Assembly (NCBI RefSeq): GCF_000151665.1
Contig: NW_013171815.1
Coordinates: forward strand, 447,153 to 511,152
From: Blastocystis hominis
Taxonomy: Eukaryota > Sar > Bigyra > Opalinata > Blastocystidae
Direction of reading: 5' to 3'
DNA: 64,000 nucleotides
The first letter of the stretch is position 1, and each line of letters opens with the position of its first letter. Both the position numbers and the translations under genes were made by a program. The notes beneath the pieces are model-generated. The model worked only from the letters and a program-made list of their open reading frames with translations. It was not told where the DNA came from and searched no databases. This document shows positions 23,698 through 35,800 of the stretch, piece by piece.

Positions 23698-26600
23698 ATG
23701 GAACAGAAGAAACTGGTGGAAGAGCTGCTCCGAATCTCCAAGGGAGGGGAGAGTGGTGCGGAGACCGAAGAGAAGGTTTGCTTTGAATGGGACTTGGATT
23801 GTAGCTCTCTTCGTTGGCGAAAGAGCTGACGATAGAATCGATCGTTGAAGTGATTTCCAAAGCCAAATCGGCGCATCAGCTGTCTACATTGTTTTCGTCC
23901 ATCTCGCAGTATTCGCATCCGACATCTTGCCAATCGCCTCTATTTGTTGTGATTAAAGCATCAATCGAGGTAATCCTGCGTTTTCATTTTCTAATGCAGC
24001 TACTCTGCACGGTATTCCTCGATTCCTCGAATAATGAGATTTCGGAAGTGGTGCAAACGATCTGCATCGATATTGACGATCTCTCCGAGCTGGAAGTGGT
24101 CGATGAGATCAATGTGTTTGTGAAATGTTTTGATTTTGAAGGAAAGCAAACGCGTGGACGTATCGAGTACTTTCGATTTCCCTGTTTTGTAATGACTAGA
24201 GAGCAAATGAAGCTGGTGCTGGATTTCCTTCCAAAGCTTTTGAATCTCTGCACCTCCACTTCCACCATCATCGATTCCGAAGACAGCGGAAACGGCCAGA
24301 CCCTCGCAGCCTTCCGCGTGCGAACCCTCCTTGAAGAGAATCATGGGTAGGAGCGAGTGATCGATCGAATCATCGAACGCGACTGGTACGAGGAATACAT
24401 CTGTCCGATCCTCATCGCTTTCCGCGTTTCCCCTGTTTGACTCGCTACCACGAATAGGAAAGTCACATGAACGACACAGAGATCATCTCCATCGTGAACA
24501 AAGTGAGCTACAGTCTCGGCAAAGCGCCCAATCTGATCGTATCGTCGATGGTCTACCAAGTGCTTCTGCTCACCAACGAATCGGTCGCGCGCGTCGTTCT
24601 CCTCTCCCTCCTCCAAAACATCAAAAAGAAGTGCCAGCTCGCGCAGCTCCCCGCGATTATCAACCATTTCGGTTATGCCCTCAAGAGCAACAGCGTTTCA
24701 TTACTCCTTTTCTTCCACTTTCGTAGTCACTCTGCAAACTATTCCTCGAACTCATGAAGAGCAGCGTGCTGCCGCTCAGCCACGTCTCGCTCTTCGTTCT
24801 CTTCTCTCTCACCGACTCCGAGCGTTTTCGTCCCTCCGTTTACTCCTTCCTTCTCTCCCAACTCCAACACGAATACAACAGCGTGTGGTACCGCTGGAAC
24901 TACCCGATAATCGCGGTTCCTGGGACTGAGCCCTCGGAGACGATCGTGGAGAGCTTTCTGCGCTTGGTGGAGGTGGTGGAGAGCGGGTATCAAGAAGGCG
25001 CGGAGCTGTTGATTCATTGGAACGATCATTTGTTGCATTGGTCGGGTCACTCGTCGAGTTTTTGGTTTCGATGATCGCATTGAATCGTAGTTTTGGAGAA
25101 ACAGTGGATGGACCGACTCGCGCGGAACTGTCTTCTGTCGCTCTTCGACCGAGTGGAGTCGTCCCGCGAGCTCCTTCTCGATCGAATCGTGGAAACGTGG
25201 AAGACGAGTGAGGCAATAGATGCAGCTGAATCGCTTCGACGTGGTCACCGAATACATCACGTTACTCAACCAGCTCTGCCGTTGCTACCCTGCCTTCATG
25301 TTCTCCCACATCCCCGCGGTCAAGGCGCGTTTCCCCGTTTCTCCGTGACGCATAGTCGCTGATCACACGGATCCCTCTGCTGACAAGCGAAGTGGTTCCG
25401 TCGTTGGTGCAGAGCATTCATTCGCTGCTGCCCTCGCGACCCGACCTTCTCGACATGCTTCTCATCGTTCTCAAGAAGGTAGTTCTCTCCGCCACGCTCT
25501 CGTAACGCGCAGTGTTGCTTCCAATCCGACGATGACACGCGCATGGCGGGCGTTTCCGGTCTCGTCGAGCTGCTCTGCAAGAGCCATTTCGGTTCCGACC
25601 CCGCCGACTCGCCGTCCATCGTGCTCACGCAGCTCGGCACCGACGCCGTCGAGGCTTCTCCGTGATTATTCCTTTCTGTTTCTCTGACGCACAGGACGAT
25701 TCTGAGCCAGACGACGGTGGAGGACGCGCTGAACCGCCTGCGTCATTTCAGCAACACGCTTCTCGGCGCCGACAGCCGGCTCGCCGCGCGCTTCTTCCAT
25801 CTTCTCTGCAAGCTCTACTACGATTCTCCCGTCGCGCGCATCGCCCTGCTCAAACTCTGCGCCGACAAGCTTTCTCCGGTTCTCCAGATGCTCCCTCCCG
25901 CGGGAAACGCCGCGAAAACGCAGGACATCCCGCTGCCGCAGCGCATCGAAGAAATGTGCGCCAACGGGCGGCTCCAGCAGCCGTTTCACCACCTGGTTTC
26001 CACGGTTACCCTGATTTTGTACCCTCCCGCGGAGTACCGGTCGGACGGCCGGGAAGAACCGCGGAAATCGGAGCTGGCGTCGCTGCTGAGCCAGCTGGTG
26101 GAGTTGCTGATCGCGCTGGAGCCGGAGGAGCTTCATTTGGACAAGAGCGCCGTGTTCGATGCGAGCAGCGAAGGAAAGGCGAACGCTCTGAAGCGCTCGC
26201 TGCTTCTGAGCCTCGATTTGTCCGTGATTTACGTCCGAACCGCGGGGATCGAGCGAATTCGGCGGAGTCCTGGATCGGATCCCGCGGTTATCGTGCTGAT
26301 GGTGGGGCAGATCACGAGCATGCTGCAGAACCTGGTGGTACGTTCTCTCTCGAAACGTGGAAACGTAGAAACTGCACCGGATGGGCGGGGAAAAGTCGCG
26401 AGATTCCGACGTGAAATCGATTTTGGAGGTGGGCAACGTGCGTTTCGCGCTGCTTTCGCTGCTGCGATTGCTGCTACGCGGGGTAGTTTCATCCGGTTCG
26501 ATCGAATTCTAGCGAACGAACGCGAATCCCGAGGTGCTGAAGGCGCTGGACCGCATTCTGGGCGATAGCGGGATCATGTCGTTTGTGTGCTGGCTGCTTC

Positions 26601-28080
26601 AGAATTCGGTAGGCTTCGAAGAATTCGCTCACGCAGATCACCGAATTCGCGCCGAATCCCCTGCGTTCCCGCGAGAATCGCGAGTTCTGCGAGTATCTGC
26701 GGGAAGCGTGTCGTCTCGCCTTCGATCTCTATCTTTTTTACTCCCTACGTAGCCGAATTCCATCGAATTCACGCAGAGGAACCGACGAATTCGCTGGGCG
26801 TTTCGCTGCTCGCATTGTTCCCCATCGCGCTGAAATGCGTGGAAACCACTTCTCTCGCCGCGTACTACCCGATCCCCGCGGAAGACGGAGAAAACTGCCG
26901 ACTGCAGTCGTTGCTGCAGCGAAGCGAACGCATCTGCATCGATCTGCTTCTGGACAACAACCAATTATCCGTTTCGAAACTCCTCGAAACGCTCGACGTA
27001 AATTTCGAAACTTCCAAACCCGATCGCGCGTAGACGATGATGGGCGCCAAACCCTCCAAAACCGCGGCCAATCTGCTTCGATTCGTGGAAATAATCGTGG
27101 AACACGCCGCGACGAACGCGGCGGAACTCGCGGAGATTCTCACGTGGAGCCGATCGCATTGCGAATCATCGGTGTGTGGAAGGGTGTGTTTTGAACGTAG
27201 GACGTGCATTCTGCGTTCTACACGTCGCTCTTCAACGTAATTTGCATGGTGGCCACGCGCTACGCATCGCCATTCGAGATCATGATGCCGATTTGCCAAT
27301 CGGTCGGTACGAAAGAGGGCGTAATCGCTTGCAGACACAACGAATCATCGATCTAGATCCACTGCGCGCACTTCGCCTCCATCACCGATTCCAATGCCTC
27401 CAATGTCGCCATCGCGCTCTCCGACGCGATACAGACGCTGCTCCGTCCGCTGTCCTTCATGATTTCCCTTCATAAGATGTACTCCGTCAAGAACGAGCTC
27501 GAGCAAGAGCGCATCCGCCATCTCGTTCCTTCCTTCTATTCCGCATGGAAAAAATCCGCCGCACACCTCTGCGACGCGCTGCTGCAGCTCGCCAAGGCCG
27601 CGCGGCTGCTCGTGGAGAGCGAGTTGAACGTTGCCGCGGGGGAAAGCCTGCTTCTGCTGCTGAAGGGATTCTACGGCGTGGTGGATCAAACGGTGAAGCA
27701 GTTCGCGTACGCGAGCGATTGCTGCCCGATTCAGGCGCTGACGCAGCTGGCGCAGTGCATCTCCGAGAAATTAACGCCGTCGGTGTACGCGGTGATCCAG
27801 ACGGTGCAGAAGCAGGGGAACTCGGACGTGCACGTGCGGAAGCAGGCAAAACTGGTGCCGGACGTGATTTTCGCGATCGAGCAATACGAGGCCAAACTGA
27901 TTCAGGTGAATAAGAAGACGAAGGGAGCCGTGAACTTGACAATGTTCGTGCGAAGAAGCACTGCGCGCGACTTCCGAATCGATTCTGCGAAGCTGAGGAA
28001 CCGGCTTACGAAGAGAGAGGAGGAGGAGGATGAGAGAGGGGGAGAGGTGCTCGTGAAGGCAAAACGAGAACATGTAGAAT
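23698..28080 (+). CDS. FANCI: FANCI, Fanconi anemia ID2-complex subunit
   Basis: Partner of FANCD2 in interstrand crosslink repair; the pair clamps DNA and is monoubiquitinated. The large helical protein starts MEQKKLVEELLRISKGG and ends with the family signature: VPDVIFAIEQYEAKLIQVNK, KKTKGAVNLTMFV, STARDFRIDSAKL, an acidic stretch and a basic tail. This matches the human end (IPNLIFAIEQYEKFLI... STSRDFKI). Internal matches include PLFVVIKASIEVI-like helices and NLIVSSMVYQVLLLTNESVA. The sequence is split by about ten or more 28-31-nt introns. No in-frame genomic stop precedes the 3' signal: the frame ends EHVE, then T28080 is followed by four bases and TGTTTGTT (28085-28092), so the stop is probably made by polyadenylation. 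Length, about 1350 residues, fits. The ubiquitinated Lys position cannot be fixed by eye. Confidence 0.85.
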
Positions 28081-28092
28081 GGTTTGTTTGTT
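28080..28092 (+). terminator. FANCI poly(A)-dependent stop and 3'-end signal
   Basis: T28080 follows GTA GAA in frame; four bases later TGTTTGTT begins. Cleavage after this T would give UAA. Without it, translation would run four codons into the signal itself. Confidence 0.75.
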
Positions 28093-28309
28093 GAAAAACA
28101 CGCTGTTTGCGGTTGATAAGGGAATGCAAACTATTTAACAAAATAGTCCGAAATGGAAATACTACTAGAATAATATAGGGGAGGACTTGCAGTATTATCA
28201 AGAAAAGAGTGTTTGGAACATCAAACAGCATAGAGATGGTCGGAACCCAAAGTTCAACCGCACAACTTAGTATTTGCCGTGGAGTGAGATTGGAAATCGA
28301 TAACAGTAT

Positions 28310-28589
28310 TTAAAAGTGTCCACAGAATAGAATAGAACGTGTTTTTACACTCACTGAGACCGTATCTATTGTGTCAGGTTTGAATTCGTTTTCTAAACTC
28401 ACTCTAACTACTTTGAAGACGTACGGAAAGGGCAGATCCGTCAGTACCTGACATGAATATTCGCTTCTTCGCAAAACTGAACACCCTTTCATGGAGGGAT
28501 TCGATAATGTGAACTTCCCTAAATAGATCAGGAAAATATACAATATGCAACCATTTGAAGACTGCCAAGAGATCGAAAATAATGTCCAT
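28310..28589 (-). CDS. Possible small protein gene, two exons
   Basis: Weakly supported. MDIIFDLLAVFKWLHIVYF starts at 28589; a 40-nt intron would join FAKKRIFMS to VRVSLENEFKPDTIDTVSVS, ending CGHF. About 80 residues with a hydrophobic N-terminus; longer upstream or downstream exons are possible. It lies between convergent FANCI and divergent MYB. No family recognised and no TGTTTGTT found at the expected place. Confidence 0.3.
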
Positions 28590-28656
28590 AAAAAAAGTGA
28601 GCCGGTTTTCGATCACTTGTTTTATAAATCATCTACCTGCAAGATATAGTTCGGCA

Positions 28657-30889
28657 ATGTCACAAGATCAAACTACTCAATTATACCCTACTTCAAAAGA
28701 AGGTATTCCTTGTGTGTTTTTTTCTATTGTGCAGATGGTGGAGTTTCGATAAAGAAAGAACCAGGCGCAAGTAAGCCTCTTTTGCATGCATTATTGTTTA
28801 GTGAAAGTAACAAGTGTTCCTGCAGAAGACACTGCAGAGATGAAGATATCTGAATCAGATTCAGACAAGAAACAAGCAGACACAAATCATGAGCAAGTCA
28901 ATGTTCCTTGGGTGGGAGATGGTAGTGATATATTGCAATACCGACTCTCTCGTCTAAGTTCCTGTATTCTTTCTAAGACTCTTTCTCCTTTAGCCGGTTT
29001 AAAGCCCTTTTCTGAGGATGCGTTGCTTTCCCACGATTTGTCGGGAATTCATTTTGAAAATTTCGATAACTCATCTTCCCTGTTGCACCAGAACTCCCTG
29101 CTCCTTGCCGAGATGAAGAAGAAGAATTCGTTTTCGCGCAAATCTTCCTCGAATCTCCAGCTCGCTCCGCCTTTCTACCTTTTTTCTCGCAACCCCTCAA
29201 TGGACGGATCTTCGTTTCTCATTCCGCAGCGTCTGCCCTCCGAGTCCTCCTACCGTCTGGATTATCCCGAAGGCTACGATTCGTTTCCGATCCTTCCAGC
29301 TCGTAACGCTGTAGAGATGCGCCTTGGCGGTTCTTTCCTGGAGCCGAGCAAGTAATTTCCTCGCACTCATCGCTGAGATCTAGCCATCGACGCCCTTTCC
29401 TGACTATCTCCGCGTGGATTCGCTCCGCATCGACCCCTCCGAAATGAAGCGGCGGCAGTCGCAGTCGAGCTATCCGGTCCCTGTGCAGACCAAGCTGCTT
29501 CGGCAGAACACGCAGACGCGCGTTGTGGAGCTCCCCGCACAGCCCTTGCAGCCTTCTCAGCCCGCGCAGTCCGCGCAGTCGGGACGCTCCGTGCAGTCGG
29601 TGCAGCCCCTGCAGCCAGTGTCCATCGTTCCGCAGGAAAACTCGGGGCATCGCACCCTGGTGGCGCAGGTGGACGGGGTTTCCTACCGCAGCGAAATGTG
29701 GGTGTGGGCAGTGGGTGCGAGTGTAGAAAGAAAAAGGACAAGAAGAACCCCAAGAAATGGTCCCCCGAAGAGGACGAGCTGCTGCGCCGCGCGGTGGGCG
29801 AGCTGGGCGAGCGGCAATGGAAAGACATCGCGGAGCGGATTCCGGGGCGCAACCACGTGCAGTGCCTGCAGCGATGGAAGAAAGTGCTGAAGCCCGGGCT
29901 GAAGAAGGGGCACTGGACCGAGGAGGAGGACAATCTGCTCCGACTCTACAAGCCGAAGTGCGCCAACTGGGCGGAAGTGGCGGCGAACATCGAGGGCCGC
30001 ACGGCGAAGCAGTGTCGCGAGCGGTGGTGCAATCACGTGGACCCTTCGATTCGAAAGAGGTGGGATTGCGAGGACTGTGTGATCGTAGCAACTGGACGCC
30101 GAAGGAAGACAATCTCATTCTCTCGCTGCAGCAGCAGTGGGGCAATCGCTGGTCCTCTATCGCCGACGTACGGCTTTCTCTCTCTCTCCCTTCTCTCTAG
30201 CAACTCCCCGGTCGCTCCGAGAACGCCGTCAAGATTCGATGGAAGTCGCTTCGACGCCACGGCCTGGCCGAGGCCGCGCGCTCCCAGGATTCCTCCCCCA
30301 CCGCTCCTTCCCGCATGGACCAGATCCCCGTGGGACCCGCCTCCTCCGTGCGAGCCATGGGAATGGGGAACTCCGTTGGGTCGGCAGCAGCGAAGGTTGG
30401 GACCGTGGGGACCGTTGGAACCACGGGAACCACGGGAACCACGGGAACTGTCGGAACCGTGGGAGCGGTGGGGTCGGTCGTGCCCCTGCAGCCGATGTAC
30501 GTGCCGCCTGGCGGGTATGTGCCGGTGGCTTGCTGTCCGTCGCAGGACGGCGTGATGGTGTACCCCGAGGCCGTGCCGATGGGAGGAATGGGATTCTCGG
30601 TGCCCATGCAGGCGATGAAGCGGATGGGAAGCTCGAGCGTAGAGAATGGGGCGAGGACTGAAGGGTAGAGCGATTTTTTAGGATACATGTATCGTTTTGG
30701 AAGCTCGTCACCGTCTCAGTACTTGAATCCGAAAGTAGGAGTGAGGAGGGCGTGCGAGGATAGGGCGAGCCTTCGGCATTCATGCACCAGAGCAGTTTTT
30801 CGATGCTCCCGATGGGCGGCGAGATGTCTCCAGTGCCTGTGTCTGTGCCCATGCCAGCTCAGTCCGCCGACATACCAAGCTTAGGATAG
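28657..30889 (+). CDS. Three-repeat (R1R2R3) MYB transcription factor
   Basis: Nuclear DNA-binding protein. A Ser-rich N-terminal region starts MSQDQTTQLYPTSKED; two introns lie in the first 150 bases. It is followed by three MYB repeats with the regular Trp spacing. R1: WSPEEDELLRRAVGELG to LQRWKKVL. R2: GHWTEEEDNLLRLY to RERWCNHVDP. R3: SNWTPKEDNLILSLQQQW to KIRWKSLRR. This arrangement is that of c-MYB/CDC5-like 3R-MYB regulators, often cell-cycle factors in protists and plants. The C-terminal part is Gly/Thr/Val/Pro-rich (GTVGTVGTTGTTGTTG) and looks disordered. A 30-nt intron (30639-30668) and a 29-nt intron give the end PVSVPMPAQSADIPSLG with TAG at 30887-30889. A TGTTTGAA signal lies at 30911, within an inverted repeat shared with the converging gene. 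Confidence 0.87.
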
Positions 30890-30910
30890 TTTTTTCTTTG
30901 TGTTTGCGCC

Positions 30911-30925
30911 TGTTTGAAACAAACA
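30911..30925. terminator. Bidirectional 3'-end signal, inverted repeat
   Basis: TGTTTGAAACAAACA is a perfect inverted repeat with a 3-nt centre. The plus half (TGTTTGAA) follows the MYB stop by 22 bases; on the minus strand it gives TGTTTGTT (30918-30925) for the converging gene, with the register T at 30930. Confidence 0.65.
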
Positions 30926-30929
30926 TCCC

Positions 30930-31643
30930 ATGCCACACGCTGAAGCCGCGTTTGATACGTCGCCAGCATCAGGCGTGTGAAGAAACGGAAGTTGAACATT
31001 AAGCGAAGCGGGACGGAAGCAGGGCTGGAGACCGGCTTCTGAGGAATCGGCTGAGTGAACGCGACGCGGCCACGCGCCAGGAAATCGCTGTCCTTCCTCC
31101 AGCGACGGCAGTAGCTGTAGAAATCGTCGCTTAGCTCGCCGTACTTCATCGAGAGACGGAGTTGCTGCCACTTCGCGTCCAGGGTTCGCGATCCGTTGCC
31201 TTGCTGCTGTTGTTGCTGGAGACGCTGCTGGACACGTTTCACTCGCTGACTACGTCTTCGCTGATTCCAAATGTTCATCATCGAGAGCATTTGCTTGCGG
31301 ATCCGACTCTTTGGAATGGGGGCTTCGACAGAAACAGGTTGATCTGAAACGATGATAGGTGGGGGAATGTAGTTGCGTTGGATCCGGGGAGACCGAAGCC
31401 GCTCCCGTTCGATTTTTCTTGATGCCTCCTTGAGTACCTCGCTTTCGTTATATCGATACACTTCTTTCTACCCAGTGAGCACAGCCTGCTGTTCCTTACA
31501 GCACTTTTATTCTTATCAAAAACAAATACTGTAGGTTGTTCTGTGGAAAATGTTACACGCTTGACCCTCTTCTTGCTTTGCTCAAGTCTACATGATGACA
31601 CTCATCCCAATCGTTAACGGTGCAACTGTCGGAGCATTGACAT
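30930..31643 (-). CDS. Hypothetical protein with a possible PP1-docking motif
   Basis: No family recognised. The start MSMLRQLEQSKKRVKRVTF is at 31643, after joining a 39-nt intron. A further 32-nt intron joins KNKSA to KEVYRYNESEV. The motif KRVTF fits the RVxF consensus by which regulators dock on protein phosphatase 1; this is a pattern match only. The rest is strongly basic and Gln-rich (LQQQQQQGNG; RRRSQRVKRVQQRL) with helical stretches. The genomic frame continues into the MYB 3' end and would overlap it. However, T30930 sits 4 nt before a minus-strand TGTTTGTT (30918-30925), so the likely product ends at RLQRVA with a stop made by polyadenylation. About 215 residues. Confidence 0.6.
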
Positions 31644-31799
31644 CTGAAAGTGGAATCACAACATTTTTCTTGTTCACTCCCAATTCTTCCGATTCGGGAT
31701 TATCCTTGTCCGATTCTATCAAAATTGATTCCTGCGGCATAAAATTAATTCATTGCGGGAGCAGCAACAATCTCCCGCCAAGTGATTTCAACAAACACA

Positions 31800-32530
31800 C
31801 TACTTTTTCGTAATATTCAAATAAATCATAACAGCAATCGCAACGAGAAGGAGGATAATAATCGCAATGGCACAAACCTTGTTGCCGATCGCGTGACGAT
31901 TCATGTCCTACAGTTCAAGCAAGCACTCGTCAAAACTCTCAGCAGTTGTTTCGACATGTTCGCATTTGTCTTTACTTCTTCCACCTTCTCATTTGAGCGA
32001 ATGAGCACTTCATGTTGGGAACCAAGGGCTTCCAGAGCTCCATGGCCAATGCTCTCGCTCTCGTAGGCAGAGGCCTTCACTTGGTTCAAAATTCCAGTAG
32101 TGCTACCTTTAAAAATAGCGCTCATGCAACCTACTCGTTCAGCTGGATCAAACCCTGAGCCATCTTTTTCTTCTTTTCCTCGGCATCCTACTTTCACGAG
32201 CAAAACGAAAGATCCTACAGAGCCAACAAGAGCGGACTTGTTCACTTTCGATTCAAGACGAGCAATGTCCTTTTTAATGGTTGCAAGCATCTGCTCGATC
32301 TCTCGCACAGACCCCATTGCCTGAATCTTGCTGTTGTAGTTCATCAAACTCGCAGTGTTACGCATTACTTTCAACGCTTCCTGGGCTTGAGCAAAATACT
32401 GCTTGACACGCGACAACTGTCTCTGCGCCTCACTTCCGTTGGTATTGTTCTTAATGGTGCCGAGAATACTAGTAATGTTTTTGATCACATTACTCGCATT
32501 TTTATAGTTCGACTGAAACGTATCAGACAT
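31800..32530 (-). CDS. Qb-SNARE (Vti1/NPSN-like)
   Basis: Membrane-fusion SNARE. MSDTFQSNYKNASNVIKNIT starts a helical N-terminal bundle. After 29- and 32-nt introns comes the SNARE helix, LNQVKASAYESESIGHGALE, then QHEVLIRSNEKVEEVK, then SKQLLRDM. A final intron leads to the C-terminal anchor VCAIAIIILLLVAIAVMIYL ending NITKK. The layout (N-terminal helices, SNARE motif, single tail anchor, about 200 residues) fits Qb-SNAREs such as Vti1 or plant NPSN; which one is not clear. The genomic TAG at 31800-31802 shares its T with the register position 4 nt before TGTTTGTT (31790-31797), so the mRNA stop may in fact be UAA. Divergent from Piezo with about 290 bases between starts. Confidence 0.75.
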
Positions 32531-32818
32531 TAGACTAAAGAATCAATATCCAGTTCTTTATATTTGAGTTTTAGTCAAAACACAGAATTAACCGTTTTGT
32601 ACTTTATCCTTTATCATCACACGCTTAGAAATCCCTCTTTACAGAGACCAATGCTTTCAGAATCCCAAACTCCTAAGTATGTTTGACGACCACCACCACC
32701 TACGATCAACAAGCACTCTTATGAGCAGTGTACCATTCAATAGAAAAGATCGACGTGAATCGAATCCAAATTCCCAATTTACAACGTTCAGAGATTTTCA
32801 GCGTGTATCGTATTTCTC

Positions 32819-35800
32819 ATGATATCTTTGTACATGTCACAGGAGAGCGTAAACAGTAGGAATTTTCGGCTTTTCGCTGAATGGCTTTTCGTGGGTATTC
32901 TTTTCCTGGCTTGTACCCTACGAAAGTCGATCGTTTCTATTGTCTATTCCGGATTGCTAATCATTCGTATCTGGAACCTTTCTAAGAAGAAAAAGTCGTC
33001 TCGCGTCTGCAATATTGTAGCAGCCGCTTTATTTACTCTGATAGCATGTGGACATATCGTTGCTACGTTTATTTCCCAAAAGGTAGGATATGGTAAGCAG
33101 TGTCTCTCGTTCAGTGGATGGAGATGATTGGAATCTATTCTATTCGTCAGTGGTATTCTGGAATTCTGATCGATGGTCTTCTGTTGTTGATCGTTGTTTG
33201 CATTCTATTGCTAAAAGAGAAAGCGAGTGCAGTAATCCTCTTCAAATGGACTCACTATGTCAGGAGTACTATCCAAACCGACAGATACCAGTCTGGTCGT
33301 ACAATCTCTTTCTGTTTGCTTCTTTTATCTGGTGTTCGTCCATCACAGACTACGTCGCCCTCGGAATCCTGGCCTATCTCTCCCAGCATCGATTCATCAC
33401 GAGCAAAGAGCGTGTGGTTCTGTTTTCCCTACAATCCTTTTCGTTTCTACTCCAGTAACCCCGTTTCCCCTTTTTTTAATCATAGAACGGGGATGACTGA
33501 CTTGTCGTTCATTCTGGCCTCGCCGCCCGCGTGGCTCTCCGTTTGCTTCAATCTCTTCGGCACGCATTCCGCGTTGTGGCTTTCGGTTCTCTCCTCCTTC
33601 GCTTCCATTCTCGCGCTCTGCGTGTTATTCCGCGTGCAACTCGACGTTCCGCCCGATTCCGACACTCCCGACCTGCTTCTCCCGCCCTCTTCGAAGCTGT
33701 CGAGCTCACGCGAGGGCGTGGCGGCCGAAGGAAACCCTTCGCTTTCGGAGCAACCCAACGCTGAAACGGCCGAATTCTCCGCGGAACCCGGCGAAGAAAC
33801 GGGGAAACGAGACTGGGGTTTTCTCTTGCTATCGAAGTGCTTTTTGTTTGTTTGGCCTGAAGGACAGACCGTTCTTCTATTGGAGTTATTACGCGGTGCT
33901 GCTTCTCTGGATTCTGCTGATCCCGAACGCTTTGTCGTTCGCTCTAATCGCCTTCGCGCTGCTGGATTTGCTGGCGACGCGCACGCTGGATCGCTGCTTC
34001 ACGCGGAAATCGATCGTGGAAACCTTGGAGAGAGCGGGCGCGTCGACAGGCGCGATCGAATCGCTTCTGGAATCGCTGTATGAGCGCTGCGTGCTGGTTC
34101 CTTCGCTGTGTCTGCGGCAGCTCACGCTGTTCTACTGCTTCCTGCTGCAGATCCACAGCTTCTGCCGCTCGGTGCGGTTCAGTTACGGCGTTTCGGATCC
34201 GCACTGGCTCTTTGCGTTGTTCGGCGGCCACGCCGAGGCGAGCAGCATACGCGACCGCTACGTGCAGATCGTTCTGTTCGTGATTCTCTACGGATTTCTC
34301 CGCGTACTCCAGCGCCAATCGCGTGATTTCTCTAGTTCTACAATCATTTCAACGCGCAGAACGCGCTCACGCGGCTTCATCGCTGCATTCTCGACAACTC
34401 GCTCCGCTCCTCCCACTTCACTCGTCTCCAAACCTTCCACAGTTTCGCCGCGGTTATCGTCCGCTTCGCGCTCTTCGTCGCGCTCTCCGCCACCGTCGAC
34501 TTCGCCACCGCGGTTCTCTTCGCTGTCGTGCTGCTAGACGTTCTGACCCAGCGAACCCTCCTTGAAACGCTTCTCGCCGCCGTTCTGCTGCTCTTCCGGC
34601 TCTTCCCCGCGGTTCTCCTAACGTCGCAGCAAGCCTCCGCGCTGGCGGCGTGGGGCGTGAAGTCGCTGTGGAGGGCGGACGATCCGACGTGCGTTTTCTC
34701 GCTGCGGGATGGGAGCGTGCTGATCCCGTTCGTGGTGTTCGCTTTGGTTTCGTTTTTGTTCGTGTGCGATCGCTATTTATCGACCACGCAGAAGTTTTCT
34801 TCTCTCCGCGCACGCTGAGGCGTAGAAGCGTTTACCAAGCCGTTCTCCCGCGTTCTTCGAAAGGCCAGCTCATTGTACGCATCGAGTTCGATCGAATTCC
34901 ACACAGATCTACTTCTCTCTGATGATTCTCTTTTTCTTCTTCTGCGTTCTCTTGGATTCTTCGAACGTTCTCAGCGCCGTTTCCTTCGCCATCGTTCTCT
35001 TCATGAACGCATTGCAGGTGCTCAACCGGCAGAGCCGTTCCCTCGTTCTCTTCTTCTTCGTCCTGCAGAGCCTCGTTTCCATCGCTTCCTATACCGCGGT
35101 TCTTCTCCACGTTCATTTCCCCGCTTTCGAAGCCCATCTTCCCTGGCTTTCTCCGCTCGAGTGGGGCGTCTTCGTCTCCTCCCATCCATTCGGTACGGAT
35201 CGGCGGGCGTTTCGACGGTAGAGGAGGATCTATCGAGCGGCCGCGTGTTTTCGTACCTGGCTCCCGCGTTGCTGAAATGTTATCTCTTCTATTTGTACAC
35301 CTTCAGCGTTCTGAACCAGCCCTCCACGCAGATTTCCCCCGTGTTCGTCGCCACCGACTCGTCCCGGATCTCTGTTTCCACGTTTGAGGAAGTTTCACAC
35401 GCAGAGCGTGCATCAGCCGCTCCTCGCCGAGCTGGATTCGGAGGAGAAAACTCGCGAGCTGCAGGCTCGTCTGGGCATTTCCGTGTTCCATCAAGTGGTT
35501 TCCGCGCAGCAAATTTTGGACCTCGCCTGCATGTTTGTGATCCTCTTCTGCATCCTCACGCGCCCCTCCCTCTTCTCCTTCTGCCTCCTCGTCTTCCTCT
35601 CTTTCTACACGCTTCACGCCGGCTATCCCTGGCAGGCCGCTGCGCGCTACCTCATCATCCCCGTCTGCCTCATCATTTTCGTCCAGTACATCGGGAGTTT
35701 CGCCTCCGTACTCGCCCTCCCCGCGGGAATCCGCACGCTTCTCGACGCCCTGGGCGTTTCGTCCGCCGAGCCGTTCGAGCCGGTGAACGAAACGCTGGTG

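Noticed and set aside
30859-30929. Extension of the RVxF-motif gene to the genomic TGA inside the MYB coding end
   Set aside because: The T-N4-TGTTTGTT register gives an earlier stop and removes the overlap with MYB.
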